47,354 nt of DNA from Caballeronia sp. dw_19. GTDB taxonomy: Bacteria; Pseudomonadota; Gammaproteobacteria; Burkholderiales; Burkholderiaceae. This document shows positions 1 to 8,400 of the stretch, in pieces; the stretch's first letter is position 1, and each line of letters begins with the position of its first letter. The stretch is taken from the NCBI RefSeq assembly GCF_018449515.1, contig NZ_JAAVUQ010000051.1, forward strand, positions 1 to 47,354, given 5' to 3'. The position numbers were made by a program, and so were the translations under genes. A model generated the notes under the pieces. That model was not told the origin of the DNA, did not search any database, and saw only the letters and a list, made by a program, of their open reading frames with translations.

Positions 1-119
1 GCTAACACCGAAACCACCACCCCGGCATTGACTCCGACCACTAACCCCAGAACCGACCACCCCAGCATCAACCCCGACCACTAAACACCCCAGAACCGAC
101 CACCCCGGCACTGACCACC
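1..119. repeat. 39-40 bp tandem repeat, three units
   Basis: Three head-to-tail units (1-39, 40-79, 80-119) share the pattern GCTAACACCGAAA, then CACCCCGGCATTGA, then CCCCGACC, with scattered substitutions. The strand is very C-rich and G-poor. The first unit starts at the first base of the window, so the array probably continues outside it. The same family occurs in opposite orientation at 47176-47292. There are no unique spacers, so it is a minisatellite-like array and not a CRISPR. Confidence 0.75.
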
Positions 120-218
120 CCCAACCCTGGCTCTCCCACTCATGCCGCTTCTCATTCAATCCCCGTCGCCGCGCTGCTTGTCTTAGAATCTGCCCTTGGT
201 CCCCACTTCCTGCGCACT

Positions 219-965
219 ATGAACACGACATCGGAGGACCGCTGGCGCGACTTGCGCCCGGACCCGGACAGTGACACCCCGCTCTATCTCCAGCTCGCCC
301 GCAAGCTCGGCAACGCAATCCACGACAATCGCTGGAACGCGGGCGAAGCCTTGCCCTCGGAACGCGTGCTGTCGGAAGCGCTAGGGGTATCGCGGATTAC
401 GTCGCGTAAAGCAATCGCCTTGCTGGTCGAACAAGGGCTGATTCGCCGCACGCAAGGCGCCGGATCGTTCATCACGCCGCGCTATGAAGATCCGCTGTCA
501 CGACTGTCGAGCTTCAGCGAAATGCTCCGTCGACGCGGTTTTACCCCCGGTTCGAAATGGCTCTCACGCGTGATCGAACCCGCGAATCGCGATGAAGTGA
601 TCCAGCTCGGGTTATCGCCGGCGGCTGCGGTGACACGCTTGCGCCGCTTGCGCACCGCCGACGGCATTGTGATGGCCGTTGAGAATTCCACCTTTCCGGC
701 GGCGCTGATTCCCGACCCGCAGGCTGTCGGCGATTCGCTTTATAGCTTCCTGGAACAGCGCAACCTGTCGATCGTGCGAGCCCTGCAGCATTTCCGCGCG
801 GTGAACGCGAGCGATGAAATCGCCGCGCAAATGGGCATCGCGCCCCACGACGCGCTGCTGCTGATCACGCGCGTGGGTTATACGGCCGACCAGCGCCCGA
901 TCGAACTCACCGATACCTACTGCCGCAACGACTATTACGATTTCGTCGCGGAGTTGCGCAAGTAG
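219..965 (+). CDS. GntR-family transcriptional regulator with UTRA effector domain
   Basis: The 248-aa protein has an N-terminal winged helix-turn-helix at about residues 20-90 (PLYLQLARKL, then LPSERVLSEALGVSRITSRK and the wing GAGSFI). A HutC-type UTRA ligand-binding domain fills about residues 95-245. This is the usual length and layout of the HutC/FarR branch, whose members are cytoplasmic repressors released by a small metabolite. Some relatives sense amino-sugar phosphates, but the ligand cannot be read here. The gene is convergent with the CoA-transferase (20 bp between stop codons), and its upstream neighbour lies outside the window. It looks like flanking chromosome rather than part of the capsule locus. 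Confidence 0.88.
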   Translation: MNTTSEDRWRDLRPDPDSDTPLYLQLARKLGNAIHDNRWNAGEALPSERVLSEALGVSRITSRKAIALLVEQGLIRRTQGAGSFITPRYEDPLSRLSSFSEMLRRRGFTPGSKWLSRVIEPANRDEVIQLGLSPAAAVTRLRRLRTADGIVMAVENSTFPAALIPDPQAVGDSLYSFLEQRNLSIVRALQHFRAVNASDEIAAQMGIAPHDALLLITRVGYTADQRPIELTDTYCRNDYYDFVAELRK

Positions 966-985
966 TCGGGCGTAGTCGCCAGCGC

Positions 986-2368
986 TCACCACCAGCGCGG
1001 CTGATCGGTCCCGATAGGCACCGGCGGCGCCCCCCAGTACGGCGGTGTCAGCGACATACGTTCAGGCGGCTGCGTGCACGTGAGCATTCCAAACGGCGAG
1101 GCGATGGTTTGCAGCATGTCGCGGACATCGTCGAGTTGAGGATCGGGCACGTTCTGACCGTCTTGGATCAGACCCATCGATTGCAACCAGCGCCCGGTCC
1201 GCGCCAACGCCACCCGCACATGCCAGCTTCCGCCTTGCGTGGCGCGTCGTTGCAGCGCGATCATCGCGCCAAGCGCCGCGAGATAACCGGTGGCGTGATC
1301 GAGTGCCTGACACGGCAGATGGCGCGGTTGCGCCTGACCAGCCGCTTGCGCTTCGGTCCACGCAATCCCGCTCGCCGATTGCACGAGGCTGTCGAAACCG
1401 CGCCGATGAGACCACGGGCCTTTGTGCCCATACGCCGATATCGTCACATACACGATGCCCGGGCGCAGCCGCGCAGCCTCTTCCGGGCCGAAGCCATGTG
1501 CTGCCAGCGCGCCGGGACGATAGCCTTGCAGGAATACATCGGCGTCTTTCAATAACGCACGCAGCGATTCACGGTCGCTCTCTTCGCGAAGATCGAGCGT
1601 CGCCGAGCGCTTGCCGCGGCCGTTGTCGATGACTAATGGTGGAATGTTCGGCAGATGCGGACCGTTGATGAGCAGGACATCGGCACCGTGCTCGGCGAGC
1701 GTTCGCCCCGCCACCGGACCCGCGATGATGCGGCTCAAGTCCAGCACGCGGATGCCTGACAAAGGCCGTTGCGGCTCGCCTTCACCGATGGATTCGGGAG
1801 GCGCATCGTCAAGTCTGACGATCTCCAGCAGCGGTATTTCCGCAATCGCTTGGGCCTGCGGTGTGAGCGCCCATTCCTCCGGCGTGCGGATCAGCGCGGC
1901 GCACAGGCCCGCGTCGGCCAGCGCCTCGTCCAGGCTTGCGCCGTTCCATTGACGGATGGCCTGCGTCACGCCAGCGTGATCGTTCGCGCAGCCCAACAGC
2001 TTCACCACACCGTCCCGATGATGCTTGAAGTTCGTATGAAGCTGAATCCAGCGGCCGTCACGGGTCTCGTAGAAGCCCATTAGCGGATCACGCAGCTCCG
2101 GCGCTTTATCGGTCCCGATGCGCAAATAGCGCTCGCTGCGGAACGCAATGGCCGCGCGGCGCGTATAGATGTGCACGTCTTGCTGCCGGCCCGTGCGATG
2201 CCTGAAGCATTGCGCCGCCGCTAACGCCGACGCGCCCACGGTCGCCGCAGCCAACGCACTCACCCGATACACCGACGGCAATTGCCGTTCATCGCCGCTG
2301 ACCGTGAGGTGTTCAAGCGCCGCGGGGTCTCCCTCCGCCAGGCGCCAGAGTTCTTCGACAGGTTTCAT
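986..2368 (-). CDS. CaiB/BaiF (family III) CoA-transferase
   Basis: This protein of about 460 aa belongs to the family III CoA-transferases, which move CoA between carboxylic acids through an aspartyl-CoA thioester intermediate. Family features are RVLDLSRIIAGPVAGRTLAEHGADV (about residue 215 onward), NGRGKRSATLDLR and YGHKGPWSHRRGFDSLVQ. The conserved Asp is probably the D of QALDHATGYLAA. The start at 2368 is chosen because AAGGAG (2376-2381) sits 7 nt upstream. The in-frame TTG at 2386 overlaps that site and is rejected. The N-terminal third (about 200 aa) precedes the glycine-rich core, making it longer than the roughly 400-aa norm. The substrate is unknown. It lies 121 bp beyond the end of the capsule operon on the same strand and is probably a separate flanking gene. 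Confidence 0.85.
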   Translation of the reverse strand: MKPVEELWRLAEGDPAALEHLTVSGDERQLPSVYRVSALAAATVGASALAAAQCFRHRTGRQQDVHIYTRRAAIAFRSERYLRIGTDKAPELRDPLMGFYETRDGRWIQLHTNFKHHRDGVVKLLGCANDHAGVTQAIRQWNGASLDEALADAGLCAALIRTPEEWALTPQAQAIAEIPLLEIVRLDDAPPESIGEGEPQRPLSGIRVLDLSRIIAGPVAGRTLAEHGADVLLINGPHLPNIPPLVIDNGRGKRSATLDLREESDRESLRALLKDADVFLQGYRPGALAAHGFGPEEAARLRPGIVYVTISAYGHKGPWSHRRGFDSLVQSASGIAWTEAQAAGQAQPRHLPCQALDHATGYLAALGAMIALQRRATQGGSWHVRVALARTGRWLQSMGLIQDGQNVPDPQLDDVRDMLQTIASPFGMLTCTQPPERMSLTPPYWGAPPVPIGTDQPRWW

Positions 2369-2489
2369 GGCCATGCTCCTTTTCAAGGATCGTCCACGGA
2401 TCGACGGAGCCGGGCATCCGTTTGCACGCTGACCATGATTTTACGTTCGTTTATCCGTGCGCCTGGTTGTCACTACTGGCCCGCGCCAT

Positions 2490-3167
2490 TCACTTCTGCT
2501 GAAAGCGCATTCTCACCGATTCCAGCTCAGCGGGCAGGTTGCGCGCCGGCGGGCGCTTGCGTGTCAGCGCAACAAACCCCAGCCGCCGATACAACTGCGC
2601 AGCGCGCTCGTTGCTTACCAGAACATCGAGCACGAGCCCTTCACTCTGCGGGACGAACGACGGCGTGGTGAGCGTCTGTGCGTCGTTCAGCAAAGCGCTG
2701 AACACGCCGCGGTTGCGCGAAGCTTCACGGGTGGCGCAATGCGCAAGCAGCGTTTCACCGCGACGCGGTGGCGGCAATTCACTTTCGAGGATCAGTCCGC
2801 GCCTGAGCACGCCGACCGTGCGCCACCAGCCGAAGCATCGCAGGGTCATCCACGCGAACCAGAGATTGTCCGAAAGCGTCGAGCGGCTGCCATGCGCCGC
2901 GAGTACGCCGACGACCTCGCCTCCCTCCATCGATACCCAATGCCGCCGCCACGAGAACCGTCCATGCGTGGACGCGAACGCGCTCTGCAGGAAAGCGATG
3001 CAGTGCTCCGGCGGCACGCCGAACAGGAAGCCGAACTCCAGCCTGCCGGAGGCGAAGACAAGCGGCGCAGCCTGGCGTGCATCGTCGGGACCGGCAGGAC
3101 GGCCGCCAGAGTGCGAGCTTTGAGCTGCCGTGGAAGCTGCCGTGGACGCGTTCGACGCGGTCGTCAT
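2490..3167 (-). CDS. GNAT-family N-acetyltransferase, last gene of the PKS/capsule-lipid operon
   Basis: The 225-aa protein starts with a low-complexity Ser/Ala/Thr stretch (residues 1-20). It ends in a GNAT-like fold: THGRFSWRRHWVSMEGGEVVGVLA is the central beta region, CATREASRNRGVFSALL resembles the acetyl-CoA pyrophosphate loop, and LDVLVSNERAAQLYRRLGFVAL is the typical C-terminal helix-strand. The family transfers acyl groups from acyl-CoA to amines. The ATG overlaps the stop of the upstream alpha-oxoamine synthase (ATGA, 3164-3167), so translation is coupled. This fits N-acylation of the amine made by that enzyme, but this role is inferred from context. The middle section (LWFAWMTLRCFGWWRTVGVLRRG) is unusually hydrophobic and could contact membrane or a lipid substrate. 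Confidence 0.75.
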   Translation of the reverse strand: MTTASNASTAASTAAQSSHSGGRPAGPDDARQAAPLVFASGRLEFGFLFGVPPEHCIAFLQSAFASTHGRFSWRRHWVSMEGGEVVGVLAAHGSRSTLSDNLWFAWMTLRCFGWWRTVGVLRRGLILESELPPPRRGETLLAHCATREASRNRGVFSALLNDAQTLTTPSFVPQSEGLVLDVLVSNERAAQLYRRLGFVALTRKRPPARNLPAELESVRMRFQQK

Positions 3168-4510
3168 CGCGCGAGCTTTCGCAGCACGGCTACCGTCTGC
3201 GAAATCTGTTCGGGCTCATGCGTCGAGCAGATAAAGAACCGCAGCCGCGCCGCGCGCTCTTCCACGGCCGGATAGAAAATCGGCTGGGCGTTGATGCCTT
3301 CTTCGAACAGCGCATTGGCCCATTGCGCCGCCTTCAGCGAACTGCCGGTGATCACGGGTACGACCGCAAAACCCGCGCTCATGCCGGTGTCCAGGCCCGC
3401 ACTGCGCGCTTCATCGAGGAACTGGTGACCGCGCTCTCGCAACAGCTTGACGCGCCACGGCTCGGCGATCAACCGTTCCAGCGCCGCCAGCGACGCGGCC
3501 GCGAGCGTAGGCGCCAGACCCACGCTATAGAGGAATCCGGGCGCCAGATGCCGCAGGATATCGACCAGCGCCTGCGAGCCCGCGATAAATCCGCCGCATC
3601 CTGCCAGCGTCTTGCTGAGCGTGCCCATCCAGATATCGACGTCCGCGCTCGGCACGCCGCAATACTCGCGGATGCCCTTGCCCGTCTCGCCGATCACACC
3701 CAGCGAATGCGCTTCATCAACCATGAGGAAGGCGGCATGGCGCCGCTTCACTTCCACGAAGCGCGCGAGATCGGGGATGTCGCCATCCATGCTGTATAAC
3801 CCTTCCACCACGATCAACACGCGCCGGAATTCATGGCGCACGCGTGTCAGCAAATCATCGAGCGCGCGCCAGTCGTTGTGCGGGAAGTTCAGGCGTTTCG
3901 CGCCGCTCAGTTGCGCGCCTTGCAGGATGCTGTTGTGCGCGAGTGAGTCATGGACAACCAGGTCGCCCTGACCAAACAGCGAGCCGATGACCGTCACGTT
4001 GGTTGCGTGGCCGCTGACGAAAACCAGCGCGTCGTCGGCGTCATAGAAACGCGCCATTGCGTGTTCCAGTTCGCCGTGCACGGTGCGTTCGCCCGCGACC
4101 ATCCGGCTCGCCGATGCCGACGTTCCGTACTGATCGATCGCGGCCTTGGCGCGCGCGTTCACCTGCGCATCGCCGGCCAGCCCGAGGTAGTTGTAGTTCG
4201 CGAAGTTCAGATACTGCTTGCCGGTGATCTGCGTCGTCGCCCCTGCGGTGCCCTCATGCACGCGGAAGAACGGCGACGTCACGCGCAGCTTGTCGCCCAT
4301 TTCACGCAGCAGCTTGACCTGCGTGTAACCGGGCATGGTCTCGAAACTGCATAACGCGTCGCGCGTCGAGCTGGACGCGCTGCCGGGCGCCTGCGCAAGT
4401 TCCTGCGCGAGCGAACGCGCCGGAGCCTGAGCTTGCTGTGACACACGTTCGAGTTGTCGCTGCAATGCCTTTGCAGCGAGCTGCTGGCGAAAATTTCCAG
4501 TCAAATCCAT
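3164..4510 (-). CDS. wcbT: PLP-dependent alpha-oxoamine synthase (KBL/serine palmitoyltransferase type), WcbT-like
   Basis: The 448-aa fold-type I PLP enzyme shows FANYNYLGLAGD (about 103-114), the cofactor Asp and His in MVDEAHSLGVIG (D265, H268), and the Schiff-base lysine in GTLSKTLAGCGGF (K300). The family (8-amino-7-oxononanoate synthase, KBL, ALAS, SPT) condenses an amino acid with an acyl thioester and loses CO2, giving an alpha-amino ketone. An N-terminal extension of about 90 aa, predicted helical, goes beyond the roughly 400-aa core and could dock an ACP. The start at 4510 is preferred because it is 28 bp after the lpxC stop and has AGGA upstream. An in-frame start at 4594 would overlap lpxC. 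It lies directly downstream of a PKS that lacks a thioesterase, so it probably offloads that chain. It occupies the wcbT position of Burkholderia capsule clusters. Confidence 0.85.
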   Translation of the reverse strand: MDLTGNFRQQLAAKALQRQLERVSQQAQAPARSLAQELAQAPGSASSSTRDALCSFETMPGYTQVKLLREMGDKLRVTSPFFRVHEGTAGATTQITGKQYLNFANYNYLGLAGDAQVNARAKAAIDQYGTSASASRMVAGERTVHGELEHAMARFYDADDALVFVSGHATNVTVIGSLFGQGDLVVHDSLAHNSILQGAQLSGAKRLNFPHNDWRALDDLLTRVRHEFRRVLIVVEGLYSMDGDIPDLARFVEVKRRHAAFLMVDEAHSLGVIGETGKGIREYCGVPSADVDIWMGTLSKTLAGCGGFIAGSQALVDILRHLAPGFLYSVGLAPTLAAASLAALERLIAEPWRVKLLRERGHQFLDEARSAGLDTGMSAGFAVVPVITGSSLKAAQWANALFEEGINAQPIFYPAVEERAARLRFFICSTHEPEQISQTVAVLRKLAR

Positions 4511-4538
4511 GAGGTGTTTTTTCCTGTGTGGCGTGCGC

Positions 4539-5441
4539 TCAGGCGGGAAATCCGGTCCATTCCCATGCATCTCGATCGGCAAGCAGTGCGGCAAGCAGCC
4601 GATAGTTCATCTCGTGGCTGGGCCGTACCGCCGTCACGCGTCCGAGCAGCGGCGCACCCGCGAGCGCGAGGTCGCCGACCAGGTCGAGCACGCGATGCCG
4701 CACGAATTCGTCCGGCAGGCGCATCCCGCCGATCACCTTGCTGCCCACGATCGCCGCAGTCGAACTGAGCCGTGCGCCGCGCAGGATCGGCACGCCGCGT
4801 ACATAGCCCGCAACAATGGCGAGCGCCGCCCACTTCACGCGGCCATACGATCGCGACGGGGCGATTTCGGCCGCAAAACTGGCGGGTGTAATGCCGCCAT
4901 CCCAATGCAGGTTGCCGAACCCCTTGAGATCGTTGCGAACGCTCATTTCGTATCGGTCTGAAGGCTCGATGCTCATGCTGCGAACATTCTTGCTGCCCAC
5001 CCCGTCCTCCACGCTGACCCGGCGCAACACGCGAATGAAGCGCTTGCGGGCAGACAGGGAACGTCGCCCGCAATTGGTGATGGCTTCAATCCAGGGTTGA
5101 GCGCTGCCATCGAGAATGGGTACTTCTTCAGCGTCGAGTTCCACGGTGGCGTGATCGATCTCACACGCCAGCAGTGAAGCCAGCAGATGTTCCACCGTGC
5201 GCACCCGAACGCTATCTATTTGCAAGGTCGTGCAGAGCGGCTGCGCGAGACGTATCGAAGGACTCGCCGGCAACTCGGCAAGCACCCGGCCACTGCCCAT
5301 CCGCCGAAAAATGATGCCGCCGGCCTCGCTGGGAACAACGCGCACATTCACACGACGCCCCGTGTGAAGCCCACGGCCGCTCAGTTCAAGGTTGCGGGCG
5401 AGCGTGCCCTGGTCGCCGTGCCAGCCGGCCGGGGCGCTCAA
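4539..5441 (-). CDS. lpxC: LpxC paralog: UDP-3-O-acyl-GlcNAc deacetylase-family zinc amidase in the capsule operon
   Basis: The 300-aa protein is full length for LpxC (E. coli about 305). All catalytic positions are kept: RTVEHLLASL gives E84 and Zn ligand H85, FVRHRVLDLVGDL gives H249, D253 and D257, and PSHEMNYRLL gives H276. The N-terminal GRGLHTGRRV is the family's GVGLHTG signature. The start is TTG at 5441, overlapping the PKS stop (TTGA), which implies translational coupling. Without it no ATG or GTG precedes the family N-terminus. The essential lipid A copy normally sits after ftsZ, so this is very probably a second, specialised copy that N-deacetylates a capsule-lipid or sugar intermediate. 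RSYG replaces the usual R-T-F-G-F stretch of the acyl-chain passage, hinting at a different substrate. Its place corresponds to wcbS in B. pseudomallei; that equivalence is from memory. Confidence 0.88.
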   Translation of the reverse strand: MSAPAGWHGDQGTLARNLELSGRGLHTGRRVNVRVVPSEAGGIIFRRMGSGRVLAELPASPSIRLAQPLCTTLQIDSVRVRTVEHLLASLLACEIDHATVELDAEEVPILDGSAQPWIEAITNCGRRSLSARKRFIRVLRRVSVEDGVGSKNVRSMSIEPSDRYEMSVRNDLKGFGNLHWDGGITPASFAAEIAPSRSYGRVKWAALAIVAGYVRGVPILRGARLSSTAAIVGSKVIGGMRLPDEFVRHRVLDLVGDLALAGAPLLGRVTAVRPSHEMNYRLLAALLADRDAWEWTGFPA

Positions 5442-8400
5442 TGCGTTCCCCCGGTGGTATCGGCGAGTGCGGCCTCTGAAACCGATTCCAATTCAGCTTC
5501 TGTATCGGGTTCCGCCAGAGCCCGGGTTTCGTCTTCAATACCGTGACGTGCAGCCAGTACCGACGCCTCGTCCGGTGCATCCAGCGACGCGCCTTCTGCG
5601 TCGCCGGTCATGACGGAATCCACGATACGCCGCGCCAGCGATACCACGGTCGCCCCTTCGGCCAGCGCCATCACCGAGAACTTCACGCCGAACGATTCCT
5701 CGACCGCCATGCCGAGCTCCATGCCCATGAGCGAGTCCATGCCCATGTCGGCGAGCGACCGGTCCTTGCCGATCTTTTCCGGCGACATATGCAGGATCCG
5801 CGCGATCTGCGATTGCAGCGTTTCTTCGGCGAACCACAGCGCGTCCGTACGGGACAACGCGCGAATGTGCGCGCCACATTCGCGCGTGACTTCCGCCGCG
5901 CCGCGCGTGTGCAGCTCGGAGTAGCGTTGCGCATCGGCAGCCGGCATGCCGCGTGCGACGACATTCCAGTCGAGCCGCAGCACCGCTTCGCCGGAGCGGC
6001 CATCGAGCAGCGCTTGTTCCAGCGCAGCCAGTGCTTCCGCCGATGTAATCGACAAACCGCCAATTCGCGCCTGCAACGCCTCGCGTGTTTCTTCATTGCG
6101 CGCGAGGAAACCGACGTCATCGATAGGACCCCACGCCATCACCGTCCCCGCGAGTCCGGCTGCGCGACGCTGTCCGACCAGCGCTTCGAGGAACGTATTC
6201 GCGGCCACATAGCTGCCCTGCCCCGGATTGCCGAGGAAGGTGGTCGCCGACGAATACACGACAAACGCATCGAGCGTGCAAGCCCGCGTCGCGCGATGCA
6301 GATTCCATGCACCTGCGACCTTCGGCGCGAGCACGGCGTTGAAGCGGGCGTCGTCGAGATTGCGGATCAGGCCATCGTCGACAAGCATGGCCGAATGCAC
6401 GACGCCCTTCAACGGCAAACCGCGTGCATCGATGTCGCGAATCAGCGCGTGAACAGCTTCGTTGTCCGTGATATCGCACGCGGCTACGTGGACCTGCACG
6501 CCCTCCCAGGTCCTGACTTCGTCGGCGAGGGCCGGCGCCAGTACACCACGGCGGCTTGCCAGCGTGATATGCCGCGCGCCGCGTTCGACCATCCAGCGCG
6601 CCGTCGAAAAGCCCAGCCCGCCGGTCCCGCCCACGACCAGATACGCCGCAGAATCATTGAGCCGCAATGCGTCCGGCGTAACCGCCGCGTGTGCGGGCGC
6701 GGGCGTGCCGCCCGAATACGTGACCAGCACCTTGCCGATCTGACGCGCCTGCTGCATGTGCCGGAACGCGTCTTCCACGCGCTCGGCAGGGAACGCGCGG
6801 TAAGGCAGCGGATGCAGCACGCCATCGGTGAAGAGCTTCATCACGTCGGCGAACAGGCGCGCGGTGAGGTCGGGTAATACGATCATCAGTTGATCGGCAT
6901 CGATACCGAAGTAGCTGATGTTGTTGCGGAACGGACGCAAGCCGATGCGGCTGTTCTCGTAGAAATCGCGCTTGCCGAGTTCGAGGAAACGTCCGAACGG
7001 CCGCAAGGTATCGATGCTTCGCACCATTGCTTCGCCCGCCAGCGAATTCAACACGATATCCACGCCTGCACCGCCGGTGCGCTCGCGGATTTCATCGGCG
7101 AACAGCAGGCTGCGTGAATCGAGAACATGGTCGGCGCCCAGCAGCCGCACGAACTCGCGTTTCTCGCGGCTGCCTGCTGTCGCGAACACTTCCGCGCCGA
7201 AGTGGCGCGCGAGCTGGATTGCCGCGATGCCCACGCCGCCCGCGCCGCCGTGAATCAGCACGCGCTCGCCGGGACGCAGCCGCGCGAGTTCGCACAGCGC
7301 GTACCAGGCGGTAAAGAACGTGGTGGGAATGGTCGCGGCTTCCTCGAAGGTCATCTGCGCCGGCTTGTGGGCGATGGCCACGACCCGCGTACGCACCCGC
7401 GATGCAAACGATGCCGGTGCAAAACCGAGCACGGCATCGCCGGGACGGAAGCCCGTGATGTCGCGTCCCACGCGCACGATTCTTCCCGACAACTCCATGC
7501 CGATAGTCGCGCCCGCGAAGCCGTTTTCCACGGCTTCGTCGGAGAGCAGGCCCATCGCGTACATGACATCGCGAAAGTTCAGGCCGGTGGCGACGGGTTC
7601 GATCTCGACCTCGTCGGCCGCCAGTTCGCGATCGGGCAGCGGGAACCATTCGAGGTTACGAAGCGACCCCGGCGTGCCGAAGCCCAACACGGCTTCGACG
7701 CGCGCGTGTCCGGCAGAAGCCGGGACCGGTTGACGCAATGCGGCGGTGGCGGCAGGCAGCATGCGCGGGACGTGACGGCCCGAAGGCGTCAGCAGCACTT
7801 CCTCTTCAGCATCGGCAGCAAGCAGTTCGCCGACGAGACTCGCCGCCGGGTTCGCGCATGCCGGATGCACATCGACGAGACGGCACGAAAGTTCGGGATG
7901 CTCATTGGCGATCACGCGGCCGAGACCCCACAATGTGGCCTGTTCAGGATGCAATGCGGCGGCGTCCGTCTGCTGCGATACGGACTCCGGCCCCACGATC
8001 AGCGGCGCACCGCCACGCGTGACAATCCAGAGCTTCGGCGCGGGCGCACCCGGATTGCGGGTGAGATCGCGTACCAGCCGCGCAAGCGCGAGCGAAAGAT
8101 CGCGCTGCGATGACAAGACATCTTCACCGGCCAGGTCCGGCGCAATGAACACGACGTTCTCAACGCCGAGCGTGGACGCCGCGGACAGCGCGACGCAGCT
8201 CACATCCTGCCCTTCGGTATCGAGTTCGGCAGCAATGGCGGTATGCAACGCGCTCGAAGCACCGGTCGTCAACAACGCCCAGGACTGCTTCGGCCGGCTG
8301 TCCTGTGCAGACGTGTTTTCCGGTGCCGATGGTTGGCGCGCGACCACGAGCGTCGGCGCGCCTTCCAGGTCGAGGCCCTGCTCGACGTGCTGGAAAACAT

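Noticed and set aside
1..119. Possible CRISPR array
   Set aside because: Units are directly adjacent with no unique spacers, vary in sequence, and no cas genes are present.
982..998. Hairpin (GCGCT/AGCGC) between gntR and the CoA-transferase gene
   Set aside because: The stem is only 5 bp with no T-run and lies partly in coding sequence, so it is too weak to call a terminator.
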